64,000 nucleotides of DNA from Defluviitaleaceae bacterium (GTDB lineage Bacteria > Bacillota > Clostridia > Lachnospirales > WRAX01): assembly GCA_009784615.1 (NCBI GenBank), contig WRBJ01000002.1, positions 62,001-126,000 on the forward strand. The letters are read 5' to 3'. Under the pieces are notes generated by a model that saw only the letters and a list, made by a program, of their open reading frames with translations, was not told where the DNA came from and searched no databases. The translations under genes and the position numbers were made by a program. Position 1 is the stretch's first letter. Every line of letters starts with the position of its first letter. Positions 1 through 9,711 of this stretch are shown in pieces.

Positions 1-593
1 ATGGCGAATTAGTGCCTGTAACTGTTTTGGAAGCAGGACCTTGTGTGGTTGTGCAAAAAAAGACAGTAGAAAATGACGGCTATGCCGCAGTAAAAGTAGG
101 CTTTAAAGAGGCGAGGGTAAATGCCCGTGGCAATGTGTATCTAAACAAACCTGACAGAGGGCAGTTTGATAAAGCTGGCGTGGCTTATAAAAAATATTTG
201 CGTGAATTTAGATTTGAAGATTGCGACCAATATGAAGTTGGTGCTACAATTGACGCTGGTATCTTTGAAGCAGGCGAAAAAGTCGATATAACTGGCACAT
301 CTAAAGGTAAAGGTTATGCGGGTGTTATCAAACGCTACGGCTTTGGAAGAGGTCCAGAAACGCACGGCTCTAAACATCACAGAGCGTTAGGCTCTATGGG
401 TCCTGGTACAACGCCAGCACGTGTGCGTAAAGGCAAACCAATGTCTGGACGTATGGGCGGTGAACAGGTAACCACACAGAATCTGCAAGTAGTGCGTGTA
501 GATGCAGAGCGCAACCTTATTTTGGTAAAAGGTGCAGTACCTGGACCAAAGGGTAAAATGGTTAGCATTAAAAATACAACGAAAAATAAATAA
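1..593 (+). CDS. rplC: 50S ribosomal protein L3 (5' truncated by window edge)
   Basis: Frame reads [20 protein letters not shown]...[33 protein letters not shown]3 signature; frame is open upstream of the listed GTG, so the N-terminus lies outside the window. Confidence 0.97.
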   Translation, partial: GELVPVTVLEAGPCVVVQKKTVENDGYAAVKVGFKEARVNARGNVYLNKPDRGQFDKAGVAYKKYLREFRFEDCDQYEVGATIDAGIFEAGEKVDITGTSKGKGYAGVIKRYGFGRGPETHGSKHHRALGSMGPGTTPARVRKGKPMSGRMGGEQVTTQNLQVVRVDAERNLILVKGAVPGPKGKMVSIKNTTKNK

Positions 594-616
594 TTTTGTA
601 AGAAAGGAGAGTTATT

Positions 617-1243
617 GTGGCTACAGTTGATATATTGAAAATGGACGGCAGTGTTGCTGGCAAATTAGAGCTTAATGATGCAGTTTTTGGCGTTGAACCT
701 AACGAAGACGTTGTACATCTTGCCGTTGTCCAATATTTGGCAAACCAGCGTCAAGGCACACAATCTGCTAAAACAAGAGCAGAAGTGCGTGGCGGCGGAG
801 CTAAGCCTCGTCCGCAAAAAGGTACTGGTCGTGCTAGACAAGGTACTATAAGAGCACCGCATTGGACTGGCGGTGGTGTAGTGTTTGCACCGAAACCACG
901 TGATTATAGCTTTAAGTTAAACAAAAAAGTTAAACGTCTTGCTATGAAAAGTGTTTTGTCCAGCAAAGCGGCAAGCGGCAAAATCTTAGTGATGGACGAG
1001 CTTACACTAGGCGGCGTTAAAACAAAAGATATGGTTAAAGTGCTTGGCAACATAAAAGCTAACAAGCCGTTGATTGTTATGAATGATGACGATAATACAA
1101 AAAATGTAGTATTGTCTGCAAGAAATATTCCCGACGTTAAAACTGCTGGTGTAAACACTATCAATGTTTATGATATTTTAAAACACGATAATTTGGTTAT
1201 TACCAAAGAAGCGGTAAACAAGATTCAGGAGGTGTATGCATAA
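617..1243 (+). CDS. rplD: 50S ribosomal protein L4
   Basis: KTRAEVRGGGAKPRPQKGTGRARQGTIRAPHWTGGGVVFAPKPRDY motif; GTG start with SD; S10 operon position. Confidence 0.97.
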   Translation: MATVDILKMDGSVAGKLELNDAVFGVEPNEDVVHLAVVQYLANQRQGTQSAKTRAEVRGGGAKPRPQKGTGRARQGTIRAPHWTGGGVVFAPKPRDYSFKLNKKVKRLAMKSVLSSKAASGKILVMDELTLGGVKTKDMVKVLGNIKANKPLIVMNDDDNTKNVVLSARNIPDVKTAGVNTINVYDILKHDNLVITKEAVNKIQEVYA

Positions 1244-1545
1244 TGGCTGATTTGAAATATTATGACATCATCTTAAAGCCTGTTATCACTGAAAAATCAA
1301 TGGATACTATGGCTGATAAAAGGTATGCTTTCTATGTTCATCCACAAGCTACCAAAAATCAAGTAAAAGAAGCTGTGGAAAAAATGTTTGAGGGCACAAA
1401 AGTTGAAAAAGTAAACACAATGAACCTTCAAGGCAAGAAAAAACGCCAAAGAAGCTGGAAATACGGCAAAACGGCTAGACGTAAAAAAGCTATTATTCAG
1501 CTTACACAAGGCAGTAAAGATATTGAATTATTCCAAGGAATGTAA
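1243..1545 (+). CDS. rplW: 50S ribosomal protein L23
   Basis: DIILKPVITEKSMDTM...YAFYVHPQATKNQVKEAVEKMF; operon position. Confidence 0.97.
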   Translation: MADLKYYDIILKPVITEKSMDTMADKRYAFYVHPQATKNQVKEAVEKMFEGTKVEKVNTMNLQGKKKRQRSWKYGKTARRKKAIIQLTQGSKDIELFQGM

Positions 1546-1558
1546 TTAAGAAAAGGAT

Positions 1559-2413
1559 GTGAAAATTTTGGGTATTAAACGTTTTAGACCCTATACGCCA
1601 TCCCGCCGTCATATGACAAGTTTGGATTTTGCGGAGATAACAACAAAAAATGCTCCTGAAAAAAGCCTTACAAAGCATTTGAGAAAACATTCGGGACGGA
1701 ATAATCAGGGCAGAATAACCGTTCGTCATCGTGGCGGCGGTCATAAAATTAAATATCGTGTTATTGACTTTAAGCGTACAAAAGACGATATTTTTGCAAC
1801 AGTTAAAACTATTGAATATGACCCAAACCGCACTGCAAACATTGCCCTTTTGGCTTATGCAGACGGTGAAAAGCGCTACATCATTGCTCCTGCCGGACTT
1901 AAAGTTGGCGACAAATTGATGAATGGCGTTAATGCGGAAATACACGTAGGCAACTGTTTGCCAATGACGCATATTCCGCTTGGCTCTACTATTCATAATA
2001 TCGAAATGAAGCCAGGCAAAGGTGCGCAATTGGTACGCTCTGCTGGTAATGCGGCACAGCTTATGGCACGTGAAGGTAAATTTGCCACAGTGCGCTTGCC
2101 ATCGGGCGAAACCCGTATGGTGCCTGTAGAATGCCGTGCAACTCTTGGCACAGTGGGCAACAGCGACCACGAGCTTGTTAAAATTGGTAAAGCTGGGCGT
2201 AAACGCCATATGGGTATACGCCCAACAGTACGCGGTTCTGTAATGAACCCAAATGACCACCCGCACGGTGGTGGTGAAGGACGTGCGCCAATTGGTCGCC
2301 CTGCACCTGTTACGCCTTGGGGCAAACCTGCGTTGGGTTACAAAACCCGTAAGAAAAACAAGCATAGTGATAAATATATTGTTAGCAAACGCAAAAGCAA
2401 AAATCGTAAATAA
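1559..2413 (+). CDS. rplB: 50S ribosomal protein L2
   Basis: [22 protein letters not shown]..., [18 protein letters not shown] motif. Confidence 0.98.
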   Translation: MKILGIKRFRPYTPSRRHMTSLDFAEITTKNAPEKSLTKHLRKHSGRNNQGRITVRHRGGGHKIKYRVIDFKRTKDDIFATVKTIEYDPNRTANIALLAYADGEKRYIIAPAGLKVGDKLMNGVNAEIHVGNCLPMTHIPLGSTIHNIEMKPGKGAQLVRSAGNAAQLMAREGKFATVRLPSGETRMVPVECRATLGTVGNSDHELVKIGKAGRKRHMGIRPTVRGSVMNPNDHPHGGGEGRAPIGRPAPVTPWGKPALGYKTRKKNKHSDKYIVSKRKSKNRK

Positions 2414-2428
2414 TGCGGAGGTGCTTAA

Positions 2429-2926
2429 ATGGAACCACGTATTGCGAAACTTGATAAAATTGAGTGTGCGGGGTATTTGCTTAAAACTAGTATGACAGAG
2501 GTTGGTGCAAACAACCCAATCCCTGCGTTTTGGGGCGAGATAATGGCTGATGGAAGGTATCAGGCATTGCGCAATATACCACGTACACCCGAAGCTGGAT
2601 GTTTTGGCGATTATGGCGTTTGTATAATGCTTAATGATGACGATATGGATTATGTTATAGCTATGGCTTTGGAGGATGGCGTGGATGTGCCTAGCGATTG
2701 GCACAGATGTACAATACCAGCAGGTGATTATGCCGTTTTTGAAACCACCTTGCCTAATTTAGGCAATACTTGGGGTTATTCTATCGAATGGATGGAGAAA
2801 AACGGCTATACCATAGCCCATTACGTAAGTTTTGAATATTATGACGAGCGTATGTCAAATCCAGACCCAACACAACAAACCATTGATATTTATATCCCTA
2901 TAATCGAACGTAAGCTCAAAAAGTAA
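2429..2926 (+). CDS. GyrI-like / AraC effector-binding-domain small-molecule-binding protein, inserted in the S10 operon
   Basis: ORF with SD (gcggagg) in the rplB-rpsS gap; MEPRIAKLDKIECAGYLLKTSM... and C-terminal TQQTIDIYIPI resemble the GyrI-like/AraC_E_bind fold; family call by eye. Confidence 0.75.
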   Translation: MEPRIAKLDKIECAGYLLKTSMTEVGANNPIPAFWGEIMADGRYQALRNIPRTPEAGCFGDYGVCIMLNDDDMDYVIAMALEDGVDVPSDWHRCTIPAGDYAVFETTLPNLGNTWGYSIEWMEKNGYTIAHYVSFEYYDERMSNPDPTQQTIDIYIPIIERKLKK

Positions 2927-2941
2927 GAGAGGAGGCAAACA

Positions 2942-3226
2942 ATGGCACGTTCTCTAAAAAAAGGACCGTTTGTGGATGACCATTTGATTAAAAAAGTGGA
3001 CGCACAAAACGAAGCTGGCACAAAAACTGTGATAAAAACTTGGAGCAGACGCTCTACAATATTCCCACAAATGATAGGACACACTATCGCCGTACACGAT
3101 GGACGCAAACACGTACCCGTTTATATAAGCGAGGATATGGTAGGGCATAAGTTGGGCGAATTTGCGGCAACAAGAACCTATCGTGGACATACAAAGGACG
3201 AAAAGCGTTCTAAAGTGCGTCGTTAA
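2942..3226 (+). CDS. rpsS: 30S ribosomal protein S19
   Basis: [19 protein letters not shown]...[29 protein letters not shown]. Confidence 0.98.
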   Translation: MARSLKKGPFVDDHLIKKVDAQNEAGTKTVIKTWSRRSTIFPQMIGHTIAVHDGRKHVPVYISEDMVGHKLGEFAATRTYRGHTKDEKRSKVRR

Positions 3227-3233
3227 TGATGGG

Positions 3234-3254
3234 ATTGCGGGTCAAGCCCGCAAT
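3234..3254. repeat. Short palindromic element in rpsS-rplV gap (ATTGCGGG-TCAAG-CCCGCAAT)
   Basis: 8-bp inverted repeat directly after the rpsS stop; same ATTGCGGG.../GCAATGACA core as the element at 12701-12727. Confidence 0.75.
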
Positions 3255-3283
3255 GACAGAAATCTTGGAAGGAGGAAAAGATT

Positions 3284-3688
3284 TTGCCGAAGGGACAATC
3301 AAGAACTCAATATAAAAGAGAAAGAAATAAAACCGAGCGTGATAACAGACCACAAGCACATGCAAAATATATTCGCTTGTCTGATACAAAAGCACGCATT
3401 GTGCTTGACCAAATAAAAGGCAAGGGCATAAAAGAAGCAAGAGCATTGCTTTTATACAACCCACGCTATGCGGCATCTGTTGCATTAAAGGTATTGGATT
3501 CTGCCGTTGCTAATGCAGAAAACAACCTTGGTATGAATGTCGACAATTTGTTTGTACAAGAAGTGCGTGCTAACAAAGGAAGCAGTCATTACAGCCGCTG
3601 GCGTTTAGAGCCTCGTGCAAGAGGTCGTGCAAACCGCAGAGAAATTAAGTTTAGTCACGTAAGCATTATATTGAATGAGAAAAAGTAG
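3284..3688 (+). CDS. rplV: 50S ribosomal protein L22
   Basis: AHAKYIRLSDTKARIVLDQIKGKGIKEARALL...; TTG start with SD. Confidence 0.97.
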   Translation: MPKGQSRTQYKRERNKTERDNRPQAHAKYIRLSDTKARIVLDQIKGKGIKEARALLLYNPRYAASVALKVLDSAVANAENNLGMNVDNLFVQEVRANKGSSHYSRWRLEPRARGRANRREIKFSHVSIILNEKK

Positions 3689-3710
3689 ATAAGATTGGTG
3701 GTGAAAAAAT

Positions 3711-4478
3711 TTGGGACAAAAAGTAAATCCCCACGGTTTAAGAGTAGGTATAAATAAAGAATGGGACAGTGTATGGTATGCTGAAAAAGGCTTTGGCGAC
3801 CAGCTTGTAGAAGATGCTAAAATCCGCAAATTCTTAAAGAAAAAGCTGTTTTTGTCAGGGGTTAGCAGAATAACCATTGCCAGAACACCAAGCAAATGCC
3901 GTGTTGTGGTACACACCGCAAAACCAGGTATTGTTATAGGCAGAAGCGGTCAAGCCATTGCAGAACTTACAGCGCAAGTGCAAAAATTTATAACAGACCC
4001 AAAACAAAAAGCCGCTGTAGATGTGCAGGAAGTACGCAGACCAGAGCTTGCGGCGCAGCTTGTTGCAGAAGATATTGCAAAACAGCTTGAAAATCGTGTT
4101 ACGTTTAGACGCGCAATGAAACAAGCTATGACACGCAGTATGAAATTTGGCGCAAGAGGTATTAAAACAATGGTGTCGGGTCGCCTTGGCGGTGCTGATA
4201 TTGCTAGAAGTGAAACTTATCATGAAGGCTCTATTCCGCTACAAACGCTACGTTCTGATATTGACTATGGTTTTGCAGAAGCCGATACAACCTATGGAAA
4301 ATTGGGCGTTAAGGTTTGGGTATATAAAGGTGAAATTTTGCCAGGTATGAATGCCGCAAAAGAGCCTGATATTCCACCTGCAAGCCAAGAGCGCAGAGGA
4401 AGACGCAACGACCGTGGTGGAAACAGAAACAGCGGTGCAAATCGTGGCGGAAATAACGCAAGAGGAGGCAGGAACTAA
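3711..4478 (+). CDS. rpsC: 30S ribosomal protein S3 with Arg/Gly/Asn-rich C-terminal tail
   Basis: [19 protein letters not shown]...; C-terminus [28 protein letters not shown]. Confidence 0.97.
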   Translation: MGQKVNPHGLRVGINKEWDSVWYAEKGFGDQLVEDAKIRKFLKKKLFLSGVSRITIARTPSKCRVVVHTAKPGIVIGRSGQAIAELTAQVQKFITDPKQKAAVDVQEVRRPELAAQLVAEDIAKQLENRVTFRRAMKQAMTRSMKFGARGIKTMVSGRLGGADIARSETYHEGSIPLQTLRSDIDYGFAEADTTYGKLGVKVWVYKGEILPGMNAAKEPDIPPASQERRGRRNDRGGNRNSGANRGGNNARGGRN

Positions 4479-4960
4479 TGTTAATGCCAAAAAGAGTAAA
4501 AAGACGTAAACAATTCCGTGGTCGCCTTAAAGGCAAAGCGTTGAAGGGCAATAGAATAATCTATGGCGATTTTGGTCTTGTTGCACAAGAGCCTAGTTGG
4601 ATTACATCCAACCAAATCGAGTCTGCTCGTATCGCAATGACCCGTTACATCAAACGTGGCGGTAATGTTTGGATAAAAATCTTCCCAGACAAACCAATTA
4701 CAGCAAAACCTGCTGAAACACGGATGGGTAAAGGTAAAGGTGCACCAGATTATTGGGTAGCAGTTGTTAAGCCTGGTCGTGTAATGTTCGAGCTTAACGG
4801 TGTTGCCGAAAGCACAGCAAGAGAAGCATTGCGTCTTGCTATGCACAAATTGCCTATTAAATGCAAAATCTACGGCAGAGAAGAACTAGACAAAGAACTT
4901 GACCAAAAAGCAGCTGACCAGCTTGCAAAAGCTCAAGAGAAGCAAGCTATTAATGAATAA
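4478..4960 (+). CDS. rplP: 50S ribosomal protein L16
   Basis: [25 protein letters not shown]...[20 protein letters not shown]. Confidence 0.98.
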   Translation: MLMPKRVKRRKQFRGRLKGKALKGNRIIYGDFGLVAQEPSWITSNQIESARIAMTRYIKRGGNVWIKIFPDKPITAKPAETRMGKGKGAPDYWVAVVKPGRVMFELNGVAESTAREALRLAMHKLPIKCKIYGREELDKELDQKAADQLAKAQEKQAINE

Positions 4961-4980
4961 AAGGAAGATGGTGAATAGCG

Positions 4981-5190
4981 GTGAAAAGTAGAAACTATCT
5001 TGAGGAATTGTCAGCAAAGTCCCCAAAAGAGCTGCAAAGCGAGCTTGTGAACGCAAAAAAGGAGCTATTTAATCTAAGGCTTCAAAATGCCACAAATCAG
5101 CTAGACAACACCGCAAGAATAAAAGAAGTGAAACGCAATATTGCCAGAATTAATACAGTTATAACCCGCACAGAGCGTGGTTTGGCATAA
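4981..5190 (+). CDS. rpmC: 50S ribosomal protein L29
   Basis: [44 protein letters not shown]. Confidence 0.96.
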   Translation: MKSRNYLEELSAKSPKELQSELVNAKKELFNLRLQNATNQLDNTARIKEVKRNIARINTVITRTERGLA

Positions 5191-5233
5191 AGAGATTGCG
5201 AAGGGGATATAACCCTTGTAAAGGAGGTTAAAC

Positions 5234-5503
5234 GTGGCTCAAACCGAAGTTTCCAGAAATTTGCGTAAAACACGTATTGGCACAGTTACAAGCGACAAAA
5301 TGGACAAAACCATAGCTGTTGCTGTTGAAATTAACTTGCGCCATCCAAAGTACAAAAAAATTGTAAAGCGCACCTATAAACTTAAAGCCCACGACGAAAA
5401 TAACGATTGCGGTATTGGCGATAAAGTCCGTGTTATGGAATGTCGCCCGCTTTCAAAAGACAAACGTTGGCGTTTGGTTGAAATATTAGAAAGAGCGAAG
5501 TAA
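5234..5503 (+). CDS. rpsQ: 30S ribosomal protein S17
   Basis: [23 protein letters not shown]...; GTG start. Confidence 0.97.
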   Translation: MAQTEVSRNLRKTRIGTVTSDKMDKTIAVAVEINLRHPKYKKIVKRTYKLKAHDENNDCGIGDKVRVMECRPLSKDKRWRLVEILERAK

Positions 5504-5548
5504 TCCCTTGGTCGCCTTATGGCGGAGCGGGAAAGGAGAAAATCGAAT

Positions 5549-5917
5549 ATGATTCAACAACAAACAAGACTTGTTGCGGCAGATAACAGCGGTGCAAAAG
5601 AAATTATGTGCATACGTGTTATTGGCGGTAGTGGTCGTAGATATGCCGGTGTTGGCGATATTATTATCGCATCTGTAAAAGATGCAACACCCGGCGGCGT
5701 TGTAAAAAAAGGCGACGTTGTAAAAGCCGTTGTGGTACGCACCAAAAAAATGGTTGGTCGTGCAGATGGTAGCTATGTTCGTTTTGACGACAATGCGGCA
5801 GTCATCATCAAAGATGACAAAAATCCACGTGGCACAAGAATCTTTGGTCCGGTAGCAAGAGAGCTTCGTGATAAGCAATATATGAAGATACTTTCTCTTG
5901 CACCAGAAGTCTTATAA
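5549..5917 (+). CDS. rplN: 50S ribosomal protein L14
   Basis: [33 protein letters not shown]; start moved in from 5519 to the ATG after ggag. Confidence 0.97.
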   Translation: MIQQQTRLVAADNSGAKEIMCIRVIGGSGRRYAGVGDIIIASVKDATPGGVVKKGDVVKAVVVRTKKMVGRADGSYVRFDDNAAVIIKDDKNPRGTRIFGPVARELRDKQYMKILSLAPEVL

Positions 5918-5931
5918 GGAGGTTATAAAAA

Positions 5932-6264
5932 ATGGCTAGTAAAATTAAGCGTGGCGATAACGTCATTATAACCACCGGCAAAGACAAGGGCAAACAAGGC
6001 ACAGTTATGGCGGTGGATCACAAAAACCAAAAGGTTATGGTTGAAGGTGCTAATATGATTAAAAAGCACACAAAAGCCAACCAACAAAATCCGCAAGGCG
6101 GAATTATTGAAAAAGAAGCGTTTTTACACATTTCAAACGTGGCATATATGCACAAAGGCAAACCGTCAAAAATCGGTTTTGTGGTTGAAATGACAGAGAA
6201 AAATGGCAAAAATGTTAAAGTTAAAAAGCGTGTTGCAAAGTCAACAGGCGAGGTAATTGACTAA
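5932..6264 (+). CDS. rplX: 50S ribosomal protein L24
   Basis: [25 protein letters not shown] motif; operon position. Confidence 0.97.
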   Translation: MASKIKRGDNVIITTGKDKGKQGTVMAVDHKNQKVMVEGANMIKKHTKANQQNPQGGIIEKEAFLHISNVAYMHKGKPSKIGFVVEMTEKNGKNVKVKKRVAKSTGEVID

Positions 6265-6314
6265 GAAACTCATCCGAACTTTGGTATTTTCCCAAAGCTG
6301 AAAGGAGAAAAACC

Positions 6315-6860
6315 GTGACAAGATTTAGACAAATGTACGAAAGCGATATTGTTCCTGCTATGATGGAAAAGTTTGCGTACAAAAATAAAATGGCTGTGCC
6401 AAAGATTGAAAAAATCGTTGTAAACGTAGGTCTTGGTGAAGCAAAAGAAAATAATAAGGCAATGGAAGCCTGTCTTGGTGATATAGCCACAATAACAGGT
6501 CAAAAACCAGTGCCAACACTTGCCCGTAAATCTGTTGCAAACTTCAAATTGCGTGAAGGTATGCCTATTGGCGTAAAAGCAACATTGCGTGGTGATAAAA
6601 TGTATAGCTTTTTGGATAGAGTGATTTCTGTGGCATTGCCGCGTGTGCGTGACTTTCAAGGTGTTTCTGGCGAAGCATTTGATGGTCGCGGTAACTACAC
6701 ATTAGGCATTAAAGAGCAAATCATTTTCCCAGAAATTAGCTATGAAAAAATTGATAGAATCCGTGGTATGAATGTAATCATCGTTACCACTGCAAAAACT
6801 GACGAAGAAGCTCACGAGCTACTAAGACTCTTTGGTATGCCGTATAAGCGCAACCAATAA
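6315..6860 (+). CDS. rplE: 50S ribosomal protein L5
   Basis: [58 protein letters not shown]. Confidence 0.98.
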   Translation: MTRFRQMYESDIVPAMMEKFAYKNKMAVPKIEKIVVNVGLGEAKENNKAMEACLGDIATITGQKPVPTLARKSVANFKLREGMPIGVKATLRGDKMYSFLDRVISVALPRVRDFQGVSGEAFDGRGNYTLGIKEQIIFPEISYEKIDRIRGMNVIIVTTAKTDEEAHELLRLFGMPYKRNQ

Positions 6861-6874
6861 GGAGGTCGTAATCT

Positions 6875-7060
6875 TTGGCTAAGAAAGCAATGGTTGTTAA
6901 ACAACAACGCAAACAAAAATTTAGTGTAAGAGAGTATACACGCTGCAAACTTTGCGGCAGACCGCACTCTGTATTGCGTAAATACGCCATATGCCGTATC
7001 TGTTTTAGAGAATTGGCATACAAAGGGCAAATCCCTGGCGTTCGCAAAGCCTCTTGGTAG
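6875..7060 (+). CDS. rpsZ: 30S ribosomal protein S14 type Z (zinc-binding)
   Basis: [38 protein letters not shown]; CxxC...CxxC. Confidence 0.97.
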   Translation: MAKKAMVVKQQRKQKFSVREYTRCKLCGRPHSVLRKYAICRICFRELAYKGQIPGVRKASW

Positions 7061-7106
7061 TAGGGGCAAAAATGCACAAGCAACAACTCTATAAGGAGGT
7101 AAAAAA

Positions 7107-7508
7107 ATGGCAATGAGCGACCCTATTGCAGATATGCTTACGCGCATACGTAATGCTAATTCTGCAAGGCATAGCACTGTTGATATTCCTGCATCCAGCA
7201 CAAAAGAAGCCATCACCAAAATTTTGGTTGACGAAGGCTATGTTAAAGGCTACGAGATTGTAGGCGATGCTGTAAAGAAAAACATCCGCATTACCTTAAA
7301 ATACGGCCGTGATAAAAATGAGAAAGTTATAAGCGGCATCAAGCGCATATCAAAGCCGGGCTTGCGTGTTTACGCTGGTTCTGCGGACATCCCAAGGGTT
7401 TTAAATGGGTTAGGTTGTGCTATTGTTTCTACAAACAAAGGCCTACTTACTGACAAACAAGCACGCACAGCGGGCGTTGGCGGCGAAATTGTGGCGTATG
7501 TTTGGTAG
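7107..7508 (+). CDS. rpsH: 30S ribosomal protein S8
   Basis: [34 protein letters not shown]... Confidence 0.98.
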   Translation: MAMSDPIADMLTRIRNANSARHSTVDIPASSTKEAITKILVDEGYVKGYEIVGDAVKKNIRITLKYGRDKNEKVISGIKRISKPGLRVYAGSADIPRVLNGLGCAIVSTNKGLLTDKQARTAGVGGEIVAYVW

Positions 7509-7572
7509 AATATTAATTATTAATTAAAGAGCCTTGTGCATTGACAGAAAGCAAGGCTGAAAGGAAGTTATT

Positions 7573-8115
7573 ATGTCAAGAATTGGAAGAATGCCTATTA
7601 CTATTCCTGCTGGCGTTGAAGTTAAGTTGGAAAATGGCAATTTTATGACCGTTAAAGGTCCAAAAGGCACATTAAGCCGCCAATTAACACCTGAAATTAC
7701 AATCACAATTGATAATGGTGTTATGGAAGTAACCCGCCCGAACGATTTGAAAAAATATCGTTCTTTGCACGGTTTGACCAGAACCCTTATTGACAATATG
7801 GTTGTTGGTGTTACTGTCGGCTATAAAAAGTCTTTAGAGATTATTGGTACTGGTTATCGTGCCGCAAAAGCTGGTAATAAACTTACTTTGACCCTTGGTT
7901 ATTCTCATCCTGTAGAGATGGAAGACCCAGAAGGCATTGCATCTGAAGTGGAGGGCAACACAAAAATCCACGTATCGGGTATTGATAAAGAAAAAGTAGG
8001 GCAATATGCCGCAAACATTAGAGCTAAGAGAGCTCCAGAGCCATATAAAGGCAAAGGTATACGCTATCAAGGCGAACAAGTACGCCGCAAGGCTGGTAAA
8101 TCTGGCAAGAAATAA
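7573..8115 (+). CDS. rplF: 50S ribosomal protein L6
   Basis: [21 protein letters not shown]...[26 protein letters not shown]. Confidence 0.98.
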   Translation: MSRIGRMPITIPAGVEVKLENGNFMTVKGPKGTLSRQLTPEITITIDNGVMEVTRPNDLKKYRSLHGLTRTLIDNMVVGVTVGYKKSLEIIGTGYRAAKAGNKLTLTLGYSHPVEMEDPEGIASEVEGNTKIHVSGIDKEKVGQYAANIRAKRAPEPYKGKGIRYQGEQVRRKAGKSGKK

Positions 8116-8166
8116 TTATTAACTTAGTAATTATTAATTGCAACTGAAAGGAGCTAACGTAGCCAT

Positions 8167-8535
8167 ATGATAAAGAAGCCTGCTCGCAAGATTGCGAGAA
8201 AAAAACGGCATCTGCGGATAAGAAACAGCGTGCAAGGCACAGCCACACAGCCACGTTTGAATGTTTTCCGCTCTAATATGCATATGTACGCGCAAATTAT
8301 AGACGACACAAAAGGGCATACCCTTTGTGCCGCAAGCACAATGGAAAAAGACATTGTTGCTAAATTGCAAAAGACCTCTGATATAGAGGCAGCCAAAATT
8401 GTCGGCGAGGCAATTGGTAAAAAGGCGCAGGCGTTGGGCATTACAAGTGTAGTGTTTGATAGAGCGGGATATAAGTATCACGGCAAGGTTCAAGCCTTGG
8501 CAGATGCCGCCCGCGAAGCCGGTCTTAAATTCTAG
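8167..8535 (+). CDS. rplR: 50S ribosomal protein L18
   Basis: [31 protein letters not shown]...[25 protein letters not shown]. Confidence 0.97.
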   Translation: MIKKPARKIARKKRHLRIRNSVQGTATQPRLNVFRSNMHMYAQIIDDTKGHTLCAASTMEKDIVAKLQKTSDIEAAKIVGEAIGKKAQALGITSVVFDRAGYKYHGKVQALADAAREAGLKF

Positions 8536-8544
8536 GGAGGTAGT

Positions 8545-9048
8545 ATGGGTAAAAAAATTGATGCTAATGCCTTAGATATTATGGATAGAGTGGTAGCAAT
8601 TAAACGTGTTACCAAAGTAGTAAAAGGCGGTAGAACAATGAGCTTTAGCGCATTAGTGGTTGTCGGTGACGGCAAAGGACACGTGGGTTATGGACTGGGC
8701 AAAGCCGCCGAAACAACAGAAGCTATCCGTAAAGGCAGAGAAGATGCCAAGAAAAATATGATTTATGTAGAGCGCGATGAAAACGACAGCGTTTTCCATA
8801 GAAATGTTGGTCATTATGGAGCATCTGAAGTGGTTATGCGTCCTGCACCAGCTGGTACAGGTATCATCGCTGGTTCGCCAGTGCGTGCGGTTATGGAGCT
8901 TGCAGGTATTAAAAATATCGTAACAAAATGCATAGGCTCCAGGACCAAACACAATGTAGTAGCGGCCGCTTTTGATGGTTTAAGAAATCTTAAAACACCG
9001 CAACAAATTGCCCGTTTGCGTGGCAAAAATGTTGAAGATTTGGTGTAA
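8545..9048 (+). CDS. rpsE: 30S ribosomal protein S5
   Basis: DRVVAIKRVTKVVKGGRTMSFSALVVVGDGKGHVGYGLGKA. Confidence 0.98.
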   Translation: MGKKIDANALDIMDRVVAIKRVTKVVKGGRTMSFSALVVVGDGKGHVGYGLGKAAETTEAIRKGREDAKKNMIYVERDENDSVFHRNVGHYGASEVVMRPAPAGTGIIAGSPVRAVMELAGIKNIVTKCIGSRTKHNVVAAAFDGLRNLKTPQQIARLRGKNVEDLV

Positions 9049-9069
9049 CAAAGCTGGGAGGATAACGAA

Positions 9070-9249
9070 ATGGCTGAATTAAAAATCACTTTGGTGAAAA
9101 GTTTAATCGGCACCAAACCCAAACAACGTCTTAATGTTAAGGCTTTGGGGCTGGGTAAAGTAAACTCCAGCGTGGTGCAAAAAGACAATGCCGCTATACG
9201 TGGTATGATAAAAAAGGTTAGTCACCTTGTAAAAGTAGAAGAAGCATAA
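9070..9249 (+). CDS. rpmD: 50S ribosomal protein L30
   Basis: Not in the ORF track (59 aa); [59 protein letters not shown], between rpsE and rplO. Confidence 0.97.
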   Translation: MAELKITLVKSLIGTKPKQRLNVKALGLGKVNSSVVQKDNAAIRGMIKKVSHLVKVEEA

Positions 9250-9270
9250 CATACGTACGGAGGTGAAATT

Positions 9271-9711
9271 ATGCAACTAGGTCAGCTAAAACCTGCCGCA
9301 GGCTCTAAAGAAAAGGCTTGGAGAAAGGGCAGAGGGCACGGTAGCGGCAACGGCAAATTGGCTGGACGTGGACGTGATGGTCAAAAATCACGTTCTGGTG
9401 GCGGCACAAGACCTCTTTTTGAGGGTGGTCAGCTTCCATTATTCCGTCGTTTGCCAAAGCGTGGTTTTAAAAACCGCAATAGTCTTGAAATCGTTACATT
9501 AAATATCTTCCATTTGGATGTATTTGAAAACGGTGATACGGTAGATTTTGTGTCATTAAAGTCAAAGGGTCTTGTTTCTAACCCTAGAGATGGCATTAAA
9601 ATTCTAGGCGAAGGCGAAATGAAGAAAAAGTTAAATGTAAAAGTAAACTATTATAGCGAAACAGCGAAAGAAAAAATTGAGGCTGCAGGCGGCACAGCAG
9701 AGGTGATTTAA
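9271..9711 (+). CDS. rplO: 50S ribosomal protein L15
   Basis: LKPAAGSKEKAWRKGRGHGSGNGKLAGRGRDGQKSRSGGG. Confidence 0.97.
   Translation: MQLGQLKPAAGSKEKAWRKGRGHGSGNGKLAGRGRDGQKSRSGGGTRPLFEGGQLPLFRRLPKRGFKNRNSLEIVTLNIFHLDVFENGDTVDFVSLKSKGLVSNPRDGIKILGEGEMKKKLNVKVNYYSETAKEKIEAAGGTAEVI

Noticed and set aside
1502-2704. 400-aa minus-strand ORF antisense to rplB
   Set aside because: Lies entirely opposite well-supported rplB and the inserted gene; composition (His/Phe/Thr-rich) is typical of an antisense shadow; no SD or domain motif.
3162-3416. 84-aa ORF spanning rpsS-rplV with [11 protein letters not shown] peptide
   Set aside because: The peptide is just the translated palindromic repeat; overlaps two ribosomal protein genes in another frame.
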